From contig NC_079479.1 of assembly GCF_026230105.1 (NCBI RefSeq), forward strand, positions 14,147,734 to 14,211,733: a stretch of 64,000 nt of DNA, read 5' to 3'. Below the pieces are notes generated by a model. That model saw nothing but the letters and a program-made list of their open reading frames with translations, did no database searches and had not been told where the DNA came from. Of the stretch, positions 12,018 through 23,640 are shown piece after piece (position 1 is the first letter of the stretch; the number at the start of each line of letters is the position of its first letter). The position numbers and the translations under genes were made by a program. Source of the stretch: Diorhabda sublineata (Eukaryota; Arthropoda; Insecta; Coleoptera; Chrysomelidae).

Positions 12018-12381
12018 AAGAAGATGTCCGTATAATGTGTTGCTCATTCACAAATAATCTACTAAGAAAAAAATTGATTTTAGACCACAGGCTACGATGG
12101 AATTTATCTTAATTCAGTTCTGCAATGGATAAGTCTGAGAGAATAAGTATATGTACGAAAAACCCTTGTAGCTTTTACCCCAGAACATTCCCTTAGAAGA
12201 AATGCAAACTATGTTGTTATTCAGTGGAAATAACATGGCCCACTAATATATGTCAAAAATAAAGAATATTTATACCAGAGGTTCATAAAATATTACAGCA
12301 CTTATATCAATTTATCACAATTGAAATTAAAGGTTTTGTACATAGAAAAAGTAATCCTATACAGTCCATCGTTTTGTAATA

Positions 12382-12675
12382 CTATGAACTAATAAATTCT
12401 TTCGTAACATCATTTAAACTTCCTTTTATACACTCAAATGCTCCAATTTCAGACATCTTCAATGCCTTTAACTGCTTCGTGTTATTCTTCAAATTGTTCT
12501 TCAATTTTGATATTTTAGCTGTTTTATTCCGATGAACTTGATACATCACCATTTTCCTAGGTGTTAAATTGTTCTTATTAGTTCCAACTACAGTAAAAAA
12601 ATTCGATTTTTGTCTGTCAAAACTTCTAATTTTCTTTGTACCAGTGAAATCTTGGAATTCAGTTGAAAGCTCCAT
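12382..12675 (-). CDS. possible THAP/P-element-like protein fragment, 97 codons
   Basis: The ORF starts MELSTEFQDFTGTKKIRSF and continues to a Lys/Leu-rich segment (KLKNNLKNNTKQLKALKM) and IGAFECIKGSLNDVTKEF. The layout resembles the tail of a THAP zinc finger followed by the coiled coil and first residues of a P-element/THAP9-type transposase, but no zinc-binding Cys set is visible. It is uninterrupted for 97 codons. It could equally be an unrelated or chance ORF. Confidence 0.3.
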   Translation of the reverse strand: MELSTEFQDFTGTKKIRSFDRQKSNFFTVVGTNKNNLTPRKMVMYQVHRNKTAKISKLKNNLKNNTKQLKALKMSEIGAFECIKGSLNDVTKEFISS

Positions 12676-13344
12676 TGGGTCTTCTCTAAGTAAATTGCTA
12701 GATGTTAAGGCTTGTTAATGTTTTCGGTTTACTATAAATATATCTTTGAAGATGGAGAATCTGATAGGCCTGATTACAAAACAAACGGAAATCCGATATA
12801 ATTGATACAACAATGGAAAGACCGCTAACACGGATTCTCGATTCTGTATACTCTGTAAGGATTGTCCTATGATTCAACCTAGTGCAGGAATCTTGCTTTA
12901 AAACCACTTTTAAAGGATCCCCAAATTTTTTGTAACTTTTATTGTGGTGAGTTGAGTGAACGAAATACGAAAAGTTACTCAGGCAATTACGATGACCAAG
13001 TCATTCTATTCTTAGTATAATAGTACATATTTTCGACGACATTGTATCGTTGATAGATTAGTTAATCAATATTAATGCCTTTTCTGCTGTTTTGAAAGAG
13101 ATACAATATTGGAAATGGTCAAAGAATAGAATCTGGAGGTCTGCGAAGTGATATATTACATGTTGTATAGAATGATGATGTGGGAAATTAATGAAAAGCA
13201 GTATTTGATCAAGAAATTGCCAGAACGATCTTCAAAATTGTCAATTAATTCAAATATTTGAACTTAAAAACAAAGTAATAACAAGAAGAACGAAGCTTAA
13301 AATTTATAGACCCTGATAAGACCAAACGTAATTTTTGGCAGTGA

Positions 13345-13485
13345 ATGTTTGGTGATGACACAAATAGTAAAAGAAAAATTAAGAAGAAAGAAGAAAAAGG
13401 GGCAAATCTTCTTGATCAAGAAGATTTACAAACAATCAATGTGAAAGGACAAGGAGGACCAGGACCAGGACCAGGACCAGTTTAA
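13345..13485 (+). CDS. short ORF ending in a Gly-Pro repeat (46 codons)
   Basis: It reads MFGDDTNSKRKIKKKEEKG, then NLLDQEDLQTINVKGQGG and PGPGPGPV before TAA. The last part comes from four exact GGACCA units (13456-13479). The charged N-terminal half is not from the repeat. No family recognised; the reading frame may be chance. Confidence 0.2.
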   Translation: MFGDDTNSKRKIKKKEEKGANLLDQEDLQTINVKGQGGPGPGPGPV

Positions 13486-14464
13486 AGGCTAATTGACGAG
13501 GAGGCCAAGGCTCACACCGAACTGTAATACCAAATGTTAATGTGAGTAATTCCAAAATTAACTGACACACAGTTTGGAGGTGATTCTATTGGCTGTTCTA
13601 TACCGTATGCCTTTTAATCAGCAATCACGAAATGGCGAAGAACTTAAAAGTTTTTTTAGCCATAAGACATAGAGCGGGAAATGTACAATTATCAGTAAGA
13701 AAATTTTAGCTAATTCGATGTGTGAAAAGATGTTTGTCTTGTTGGAAAAGAACTTATTTTCTTTCAAACATAATTCACAGGTTGTTATATATTTCTAGCC
13801 TCAATCCGACGGTTATTTAGTAGAATTTGATCAACTCATACAACCATGTTTAAATAACGCTTTAGAAATTTTTCGTTCGTAAATGATAATAGTCTATTTG
13901 ATCTTTCGTTTGCTTTTGCTTCTTGCCTTCAAAAGGTAAATATTCAATCACGGCTGGACACTCAATTTTTCATATTTTAATCATCAAACAAAAACTGAGC
14001 GTCAAAAGAAACTGCCTCAATTCATGCCCCAATATTTATCCCAAAATTCATTGATTTGGCACAGATAATATATTTAAAGAGATATTTAATGGAACAAAAA
14101 GATTTATGCTTTTAACAAAAAGTATTGATCATCACCACCACGCAAAACAGATCAAGATAAAACTCATCTACCATATACCATATATACTAATTTTGTGAGA
14201 AATCGATGATATTCCGGTCTTTTTGTATTCATGTTTTCTCTGTTAATGGTTTTTATAAGCAAATTAACAGAAAAAATATAAATGAATATTAATTTTTTCC
14301 AAAATTTATTACATTTTGCGTTTTAGTTTCTTCATTTGTCAACTCATTCTATTCCCGATCATTGTTGTCGGTTCTCAACCAGAATATCTTAACGTCTCAT
14401 GTGAAAATTTCTGTATCTGATTTCCTCGAGAAAAGTTATCTCATATGGTAACCACTTCTTTAAT

Positions 14465-15364
14465 CATTTCAACGTTTCTCTAACTTCTCAAAGCCGTGCT
14501 TGTAGACGGATATTTCTTTTGCTTCAAAATAGGCTTTAGATTCAGCAATTGCTTCTTAATTTGAACTGAATTTCTCACCGGCTAGCTTTTTTTGAAATCA
14601 GTACTCATTGGAGACCAGATTTAGACATACCGTAGATGAGGAGGCAATTCGAGATGTTAATCGTTCAATTTGACCATCGTTGCACTAGTGAATCGGTGTA
14701 TTGTCTTGTGAAATAGTGGTTTTTTCTTCAGCAAATGAGGACGTTTTTCAATAATTTTTACATTCAACGATCCAATATGTAGTATTCCCTATCGATTGTC
14801 TCTCCCTTGAGGAGATAGTCAATATTTTAAGCTATTCTCGAGATACTGAAGCCATAATCTTCACAGCTGACTGTTGTACCTTCGGACGTGGTTCACCGGC
14901 TGCACTTCTCTCAGATGACGATCGGTTTGATTCCAGAGTGGAGTGATGGATCCATATTTCATCCATTGTCACATATCAACGCAAAAAATTAGATTAATTA
15001 TATGTAAACGTGACTCAACACTGCTCTGAATCATCAATACGCTGTTGTTCTTGATCACCTGTGAGTAAACGCGACACCCACTTCGAAAAAAGCTTTCTCA
15101 AGGTCAATTTTGTTAACACATTTCCCTATGATATCTCAAGCTGGCTCACGAAATTTCAATTCACGATTATATATAAACAACTTGTGGACTTTTTCGATGT
15201 TTTCTGTTGTAACCACCTCAATTAGACAACCAGAACCAACATCGATGTCTGTACGACCACATTCAAATTCAGGAAGTCTTTTTGAAACCATTACTGAGCT
15301 TTTACAGTATTCCTTCCATTAAAAATATTGATAAATTAACACACGAAATTATTTTGAAGCCATT
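14465..15364 (-). mobile_element. mariner transposase relic (MASK-type)
   Basis: The reading begins ATG at 15364 with MASK-stop-FRVLIYQYFLMEG, the start of a known insect mariner group. Later blocks are VVTTENIEKVHKLF, TMDEIWIHHSTLESN (first catalytic Asp, in TMDE), GEPRPKVQQSAVKIMAS, ISQDNTPIH (second Asp), GEKFSSN-EAIAESKAYFEA and FEKLEKR. The SPDLAPSD block carrying the third Asp is not readable. There are many stops and frameshifts. No terminal inverted repeats could be fixed. Confidence 0.75.
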
Positions 15365-15499
15365 GTTTTGAAAATAACAGAAGTAGCCTCACTTAAATGG
15401 CTGTCACTTTTTCTGACTAATCGAAATGTCTTTTGAAAGATGGTACTTCGTAAACATCATACGGATTTGACATTGGCAGCGTCATCTGTGTGTCAGTCA

Positions 15500-16019
15500 C
15501 ACGTATTATTTAGTGATGTAATATTTCCTTTTCCGGGTTTATTTTTATTACTGTAGAAAGAAATATTTTTTCTGCTAGTAAGTACAGAATTAAAAAAAGC
15601 AGTTTATATCTTTCTGAATCATGACACGAATCATTATATTGATTTATATTCGAAAAAAAAAATGATAATTAAATAAATAATGAATCAAATTGAATAAAAG
15701 CAGGAGTGTCTATCAGTTTCTGCTCGATTAAATTATATAGTGCGATGAACTTTTGCTTATATGAACCATTTAATAGAGATGATTTGAAGAAAATGGATGG
15801 TCTGCAATTAAGCATTAAATATGGTTCATAAAAATTAATGTATAAACCTGGGGGTTTAGTACAAAATGTTGGTAGCCGGATTAAAATGATACAATTTCTA
15901 TATAAATTTCCATCATATGTACCTCCATTATTAAATTAGTTTTTTCTCTCTATATAACACCCAGGTTGTACTTTAGCCAATTATCAAGGAAGAACTGATC
16001 GACAGTGACCGGTATACGT
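15500..16019. other. no recognised feature
   Basis: AT-rich sequence without a readable frame or a repeat shared with the rest of the window. Confidence 0.5.
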
Positions 16020-16148
16020 GATTTTAAATGATTAAGAGGTTATGTTTGATCCTGAAGATAGCTTGGACTGACAGAATCATCCACGACGAAGTACTGAGAC
16101 GAATTGGTCGCAAAAGAAAGCTGTTGACAATAGACAATAAAGAATAGA
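16020..16148 (+). mobile_element. LINE fragment (C-terminal RT block)
   Basis: The frame MIKRLCLILKIAWTDRIIHD, EVLRRIGRKRKLLTI matches the 'R.LRISW.D+..N.EVL.R' block near the end of insect LINE reverse transcriptases. Only about 40 codons survive. Confidence 0.65.
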
Positions 16149-17869
16149 GTTTTGTATCGTGCGAATATTTGAAACGAACCTATTCATCGAATTACATTGC
16201 TGGTATACAAATCAAAATTATTATCCTTTACATCTACATAGTTGGTATCTCACCGTCCAATCAAATAACAATTGCAAATCTTTAGACATCTGCTTTATAT
16301 TCATACATAATACATTCGCTGCATCTTATCAAACATCCTGTAAATCAAAACGAGGAGGTCTACATATTGCAACTCATCAAATACATATTTCATTGACATG
16401 ACGGTCTATATGAACAGACCAAATTATCATATGAAAAGAATTCCAGCGACATCGTGGAAACTAACATTTTAAATTTCAACAGATCCGCCATCGTTTCGAA
16501 TGAATCATAATCTAAATTATTTTCCAAATTGACAATGCCTTTTGAATATTTCCTCATTTGTTTTTTCAATCGTACAGGACAGGAGTTGAGATTTTATCGT
16601 CTGAAAATGCTTCTATATTGATTCAGGAATAACTCACAAAATTCAACACTTCATTGCGTATCCACTATAATCAAAGATAGAACACAGTTTATGAAATTCC
16701 ATGTTTAAATTGTGATTAAAACTACATTCTCATAACCTCTCAGAAGAGTGACAGCAAATCATATATTAATGTTCGTTGGCTACACATGTTTTCTATGAAG
16801 GTCATTCAATGAATTATTAGATTGCTAAAGTTATTATTAGAGTGAGTCAATAAACTTATTTTACCGTTGTATTATTTAAGTAGCGAATGTTCAGTTTTCC
16901 TTGTCAGTTATCATTTTATGCAGAGTTTTTTTACTTAAATTAATGAATGTTGTAACAATGAACTGCTGTTTGTAGCTCTATATACGGAACATATCTTTAA
17001 AAGGTGATGGGCCTATTAGATAATGTCTAGTTTTTCTGAAAAGTTCGCGGAAAGCAAAAATTCGGTGCGATATAAATTTCAACCTGGGCAATTAGAATTA
17101 GATAGTCAAGTCATCAAACATGTATAACCACGCTAGATATCTTCTGAAATTTGAAATAAGTTAAAAATTATTCGACGACATTTGTAAGACATAACCTATC
17201 AAAATTCAACATCATTAGTAACAACATAAACGAATGAATTGGACGGATTCCAATTTTAAAATAAATTGAAAATTCTTGAAACAGAGTCAAATATAAAAAA
17301 AATGAATTTTTAGAAATGGCTCACATCGTAAAAACAAAAAAGTTATCAATGATAAAGAGGACTCGGTCTCTTCAGCTCCTCATAAAGTCCCTACTGAGTT
17401 TTATTTACTTGATAACCAAAAATTCGGTTTCTCCACTTTAGGTAGTTGCAAGGGTCAATTAAAAACTTATATTTGATTAATTCATTTTTCGAATATATTC
17501 ATCATACAAATAATTAGAAATTTGATATGAATACTTTCGAGGAATTAGAAGATTTGTTTGATGAAGAATTGATAAAGAAAATACTGCAAATTTTTAAAGA
17601 ATAAGCTTATTCCGTTCGATATAAAATTAATTATAACAATTTTTGGTCAGATTAACAGCTCCGAAACAAATCTTTGAAGAGCAAACCTAATAAATCTTTC
17701 TATTTGTGTTTTTTTGTTTTCTGATTATTATTTTATCGCGAGCTGTCTCGCCGATGAATTAATTGATGATAATTTCGAGATTTTTGACTAGAGGTAGTTT
17801 CCATATTATCTAGGGCGACTGTAGTAAAGTGGTATTAACAAATCAAACAATTATCAATCAAGTTGTTCG
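16149..17869. other. no recognised feature
   Basis: AT-rich; the 80-codon ORF at 16159-16401 has no domain. Nothing else is supported. Confidence 0.5.
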
Positions 17870-18050
17870 AGATTAACCGTAAGTTATCAAAAAGCGTTTG
17901 ATAAAATTAACTAGAGCTATCTTTGGACCATAATAGAGTTAAAGGGAACGCCAGAGCACCTGATTCAACTAGTGCGCTAGCTGAAAAACAACGTGAAAGT
18001 CATAAGTGACGGGAATAACTCGAGGACTTTCAGAACAGCCGCAGGAGTTA
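17870..18050 (+). mobile_element. LINE fragment (central RT block)
   Basis: YQKAFDKIN, SYLWTIIELKGTPEHLIQLV, LKNNVKVISDGNNSRTFRTA and AGV form the reverse-transcriptase stretch from the first catalytic region ('.KAFD.V....LW..L...G.P') to the point where 'GVRQG' should follow. The Q of GVRQG is lost and the frame dissolves. Confidence 0.75.
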
Positions 18051-18221
18051 GTCTGCATCATGCCAAAAAGATTACACAGGATAAGCAATCATGAAAAACT
18101 GGTGAATCAAATACATGGTGTCACTCCATTCTTTGGAGGATAATGGAAAGTGGTTGTTCGCACTCAGTGCTTTCTGAGAGAAAGATTTGAAAAATTTCAT
18201 TGGTCTAACGCGAAAAAACAC

Positions 18222-18266
18222 GGAATTCTATAGAATCGGAATTATCAAGGAATTCTATAGAATCGG
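18222..18266. repeat. 18-bp direct repeat, each with a 12-bp palindrome
   Basis: GGAATTCTATAGAATCGG occurs exactly at 18222-18239 and 18249-18266, nine bases apart. Its core ATTCTATAGAAT is a perfect palindrome. Confidence 0.9.
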
Positions 18267-18269
18267 TTA

Positions 18270-20059
18270 CCCAGAGTATAAGATGCACTAAATGACATTA
18301 GGTGCAGATTAAGGACATGGAATCAACTAAAAAGTGATGATTAGTGATGAAGATTTGGCATATCGAGACCACAGAATCGGATCATTTATCAATGAACGAT
18401 TACCACCTCACCTCCTTTTCTTAATAATAAGTAATAAAAAATCTCAACGTGGTGCAACCCAGAAGTTGTTAATATCTATCTTCTTTACCAGCCATTCCAC
18501 AAATCTATTAATTATTTTTAAACATTTTGTTTTGACGACTTAAAGAACTAATTTTATGATTGTTATATATTGGGCCAAATTCATTCCTTAATTGGTAATC
18601 CAGTACAATTAATATTTGCTGACGTTTATTTATCAAACTGGTTCTTATCTACTATTAAAAACTTTATGAGGTTCACAAAAAAAAACCGATAGCTAGAAAA
18701 CTCTCTGTACATATAAAATTTGGGTCTTTCATTGACTGGCTCACTGATCGAAAATTTGTAATGCAAAATATTTTTTACCGTTACGTTTAAACATATTTTC
18801 ATGAAATATGTTGGACTACTATTATGAAAGATTTAAATACGGAGACCGAACATTTCAGCATTACTGATAACATCTCCGTTTGGAGCAGCTGAAAAGGAAA
18901 AATAAATTTGGTAGTTTCGACGAGTAATAATTATAAGAAATTGGTAGGCACGCGAGTTGAAGGGCTTAGAAATTGTTGAAGGTTATTTTCAGATGTTAAA
19001 TATTAGTGGCGAAGAACAAACTATTCCTATTTGAATAGTTATGACTGAGACTGGTGTGATTAATTAAAGTTTCAATTTTTGTATTGAATAAAGATTTTAA
19101 ATCCTACCTCCTTGTAAGTCAGAGTTAGTTATCAATTAATTAATAAAAAAGGACTTATAGACTCAAGCATAATAGCAGATGACGTGGCTCTCTCGAAATT
19201 TTATTAAAATTTCTGGGTTGTTGTACATAACAATATTTCAGTTTCTCTCGATTGAAAATAAATATTTGGCTTGAAATTATGGATAAAATACTTCTATGCT
19301 ATATAAACCTATCAAAGTTGTCCATAAATTTAAACGTAGAGTATCGAATTGAATTAATAAAATCCAATGATAAATTCTGTTATTAGATCGGAAAATTTTC
19401 TGATAGTCCTCGTATTTATGAGCGTTGTATGTGGTAAAAGCTTGATATTATATTAATTTAACAAATTTTTGGGTTGATCTGTAGCAAATTTAAATGAAAT
19501 TTTGTATGTGTAAAATCATATTTTGGTTAATTTGATTGATTTTTTCTCAATAATACCAAACATTTCTTTCGCCTTGGCACATCTACATCTATACAAAATT
19601 AAATGCAAAAAACCGCTCGCTACATGTTTCCTGTGAGGAGATATCACTGTACAGACAGACAGACAGAAGGATGGACAAAACGCTTTTAATAGCGCATCCT
19701 TTTTTGTGAAAAATGCGCTACAAATGATTTTTCACGAAGGGAAGATGAGTATTGATGAGATTTGATAACCCTTGCTGGTTTATATAGATCTCTCCGAGAA
19801 TTTTTCATAGCTTTCATAGGAATATATTTTTCAGAAAGTGTGAGTTGTCACAATCAGTTCTAACGAAAGAAGCTAGTTTTTTTGGAAAAAACGTATCCTG
19901 ATAATTCAGAAAAAGGTTCAGAAATGCGTACTCTTTCAGAGCTGTCTTTCATTTGTGAACTAAGTTCTGAATAATTTTTCCTTGGAAAACTGGAGAACGG
20001 AGTATAGAAAACCAACATCCAAACACTTTCTATTTGGCGAAGGAATTGCTTTGTTGCTT
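18270..20059. other. no recognised gene; CAGA microsatellite at 19651
   Basis: ACAGACAGACAGACAG at 19651-19667 is the only simple repeat noticed. The 69-codon ORF at 18334-18543 has no recognisable domain. Confidence 0.5.
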
Positions 20060-21140
20060 GAAAAGTGTGAAGGAATTTGTTTTATCTGTAGTTATTGTGG
20101 TACTCCTGTTTCCAATTGAGCTTACGAGTTCTTGAAGTCTCTCAATGGTATTATGGATGACACAAACCCAAGATTCAAAACTTAAATACATCCAAGAAAC
20201 AGTAATCAGCGTTTTGAGAACTACCTAGTAGTTAAAAATGTCACTGGTCCAACAAAACAAGCCCAGTTACTTAATGCCTCAATGGAATCGATCAATTTGA
20301 ATAATCTTTCAGAATTTTTAAAGACAAATTAATGATTAGACATAAATAAATGATAATTACAGAAAAATGTTGCCAAAGCGAAATATTGTGGTCGCACAAC
20401 ATAATTTTGTGTTAACTTTTGCTAACCAAAGGATTCGAGAAACTGCTATTGCACTTGAGGAATCCACAGAAAAGAGCTTAGTACTCATGGGAAAAACCTC
20501 GAATCTGACGTTAACAAGGTCTCACGTAGCCGCCACAGTCGTGACTCTGATCTTGATCATAACTACCATTTTCTCTCCGAAAAAGTCACTCAATCTGCAG
20601 CCTCAGAGTCAGCAGCCGAAAAACGATTATCGCTTTGTTTTAACTGTGTCTTGTCTTCTCATCGATTGAATGATTGTCATGTAGATCGAAAGAGAATTTT
20701 TAAAAATTTCAGCTCTGGTATTTCTTCTAGCTGCAAAGCAATTGATATCATCAACCCATTTGAAGTAATACCATGTCCAAAAAAGTGTAATGCCTAACCA
20801 TAGGCATCAATGGAAAACAAAATGCCATGGAGGTTGACTATGGTGCAAGAAGCTCCACTTGGATATTGAATTAAAACCTCCCGATATCATCTCTCGTACA
20901 TTTTTAAATGACTTAGTGCCTTGGAAGGGTAAAGCCTTGGTATCTATGACATATAAAGGCCAAACTATCCAGGTGGACATCTACGACTAACTTTTAGAAC
21001 GCGACTGGATATCTAAGCTCAATATTGAGTTGGAACAAGTTGATGCTGATAACAAATGAGATGTTTCAGTATATCATGGTATGAAGTCAAATGGAAAATT
21101 CTCTGAAATCGATGACATAGCTGCGGAATTTCCTAGTGTG
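20060..21140 (+). mobile_element. Ty3/gypsy retrotransposon relic, gag end to protease
   Basis: In order: a gag-like stretch (YEFLKSLNGIMDDTN; RIRETAIALEESTEKSL), a CCHC zinc knuckle CFNCVLSSHRLNDC at about 20636-20677 (C-x2-C-x4-H-x4-C intact), then a protease region. The protease shows VDYGARSSTWI where D-S/T-G-A is expected, VPWKGKALVSMTYKGQTIQVDI, and LLERDWISKLNIEL (20991 on) in place of LLGRDWL. This gag-protease order and the LLGRDW block fit insect and nematode gypsy elements. The catalytic triplet is D-Y-G, so the protease would be dead even without the stops. RT and integrase are absent; no LTRs were found. Confidence 0.75.
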
Positions 21141-21164
21141 TGAAAAAATAGGTTGTATGCCTTG

Positions 21165-21400
21165 TATCGTCTGTCTTCCGACAGTTTCGGCCAATAGAAA
21201 CGCATTTATGTTTAGGATCCGATGTTTTCATTGGTAAACAGTGGATATGATGAGTCCACGTGGACTGACAGTTTGTTAGATGTTCACCGAATTTTATACG
21301 GGCAGTAAACGTTATTTTTTTATTTCTTAAATTGGTATGAGCGCCGTGAGTTTTTATGAAATATTGATAACTGTCTTCTGCAATTGATATTGAAAAAACA
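21165..21400 (+). repeat. dispersed repeat D, copy 1
   Basis: Marked by TTCCGACAGTTTCGGCCAAT, a GTCCACGTGGACT palindrome, GTTTGTTAGATGTT and TTCTGCAATTGATATTG. A direct copy is at 51742-51950 and an inverted part at 26882-26920. Confidence 0.75.
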
Positions 21401-22959
21401 ACATCAAAATATGGAATGGAGTGGTTTCAAATTGATGGAATATATACAAAATACCATCATATGCTATGAAGATGAGTTATTACTCGGTCCAATACTCATA
21501 TCCTCCAATAAAAAAGACAACAGATAATAAATCTAATGATAATACTAGTACTGTATAGGAAAATATAGATAGAATTGGTTAATAAATAATAAATAAATTC
21601 TGTCGTACTAAAGAGAACAAAAAGAAAAACGAGAAGAAGAAAAAAAAATAGAATTATATCCAATCTAATAATCTGAGTCCAATTCAAATAGTCTTGAAGG
21701 CTGAGCTTGTTTTTTTTTCAAAATAAATAGCTGATACAATTTTTTTTTAAATAGACAATCCCAATATTAATTTTGTATTCTTTTGTTGAGGTATTTAAAA
21801 TACCAGGTGAACCTTCGGGCTACTAAATTATTTACCAATGTATGGCCATTACAACTCATTAAATACATCGTTGTAGTGTTACTAATTATATACAAAAGCA
21901 AGTACCACTTCTAAACCACTTCATCATTCACCCATTGGTAGAAGATGATTTCACTCGAACCGTCGACCAATGATAACATTTTTCAACAACACGTTGTGTC
22001 AATTTCGTTATGGCTGATATAAACGTTATACGATATGTTTGGTTACGGTGTTTTGATTCATTACCGGACATAGGCGTTTCAAGTGAAGGATCCTTTCTGC
22101 CGAAACATCTTAATAAACGATTATTTTATGATAAATAGTTAACCATTAAACAATGGGAGAGAGTATTAGATTTTAGCTTGAGGTTGTTTCATCTTCCTAC
22201 GTGAAATCAAGAAAGATAGAAACTGAACGGAATGAACCACGTCGTTTTTAAGTAAACATCAATTAATGACAAACCACAATATTGTGTATTCAATTCAAAA
22301 TTTAATTTCAGATCAATGATAAATCTATAATCGACTCTCAATTAGTAGACAGAAATGAGAATTATCATAAGATTTGAAGTTACAAAATTATGAATTGGTA
22401 GTGATTACTAATTATAATGCCGGTCATCGAATAGTGAAAATTTAATTGTACAGAATTGTAGTCACTACAACAAACGAAGAAAATTTCAGTAATATTAAAT
22501 AACAAGATAAATTTGTTACTACAAAGTTTCATTTGTAACTTAAAATTGCATGAACATTTCTGATGAAATTTACTCATAGAGCTAAGAAATCTTTCACAGG
22601 AAAATTTTTGAGCCCAATTAGAGAGAGAGTTAGAAAAATGCTTTATTATCAGAAAGTTTTTACCATTTGTAGAAAAGTGCTTGTAAAAACTGCAGAACAA
22701 ATATAAAAATAATCAATTAAACATACAAATACAATAAAATTATTTCAATATACAGAAAAAAACCACAACATAGCAAAAATTAAACCTGTATGCAGCATGC
22801 CCGGAATTAAATATTATTATTAGAATAGAAGTTCATAGAATAGAAGGCACTTTCAAATGAATATGTCCTCAAATTATCACGGAATGTGGGAAAATATGAT
22901 ATCGATTTGATATCAATTGGCAAGTGATTGTTCATTTTCTAGCGCTGTACAGTATTGAG
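21401..22959. other. no recognised feature
   Basis: AT-rich sequence. ORFs at 21496-21687 and 22380-22700 on the minus strand are of low complexity or without domain. Confidence 0.5.
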
Positions 22960-23262
22960 TCATTAACTGATTCTGAACGTGGTGAAGGTAGGTAAAGGTC
23001 GTGCTCCGCGTTCTTAAGTGGATAGTTCTTGCATTGAGCCATGCAATTTAGTGCGAGTAAATGTCTAGCAGTTCTCTTTTGTAGCTTGAATATTCGAAGA
23101 TACTAGCAAATCGGAGAAGCCAACCAATAAGGGCGTAATAAACTGTTGAGGAGGTGGATAAGTTCAGTTCTTTGGAACCTGATCTCAGCGTAAAATAGAA
23201 AAACGAGTCTCCTATTATGATAAATATCCTTGGCAGCTTTTATTTGTCTTATGATAAATTTT
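22960..23262 (-). mobile_element. LINE fragment, CR1/Jockey-like
   Basis: Minus-strand frames read EEKFIIRQIKAAKDIYH, then SLLRPYWLASPIC, IFKLQKRTARHLL and ALNCMAQCKNYPL. The last blocks match the end of CR1/Jockey reverse transcriptases ('..I..LQKRA.R.I......C+.L'). The first block recurs in the fragment at 32960-33270. Stops between blocks; orientation is clear. Confidence 0.6.
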
Positions 23263-23618
23263 TCTTCATAGTTTCACGTTATTTCTGAAGAAGACATTAT
23301 TTTATTTAGATTGTTTTTTAATTTTGTTTCACTTTGGACAGTGTACAGAAGAAATGTATTTGATTATTAGATGATAATTTCCTTATTCAACAAAATATTT
23401 TTTTGAATATATCTGTGAAAATATGAAATTTGACTGAGAACTTTTCGAGTTAATTAATGAATTTGGTTCCATGTGTTTGAATCGGCATTTGCATAGTAAT
23501 TGTTATTTTAATGAAAGGTGTAAAACGGAAAAACGTTGTTACTTTATACTTTACAATTTATAAACAGGAACTTCCGTCGACACAAACCAGAAGAGTCGTT
23601 AATTGTAAACTCTACATT

Positions 23619-23640
23619 GTACGAGGGTAGTTGAAATAAA
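23619..23640 (+). mobile_element. mariner-type terminal sequence
   Basis: TACGAGGGTAGTTGAAATAA resembles the TACGAGGGT...TTGAAA ends of insect mariners; a related end closes the element at 30158. No transposase follows on the plus strand. Confidence 0.45.

Noticed and set aside
15110..15322. 70-codon plus-strand ORF
   Set aside because: Shadow of the minus-strand mariner relic at 14465-15364.
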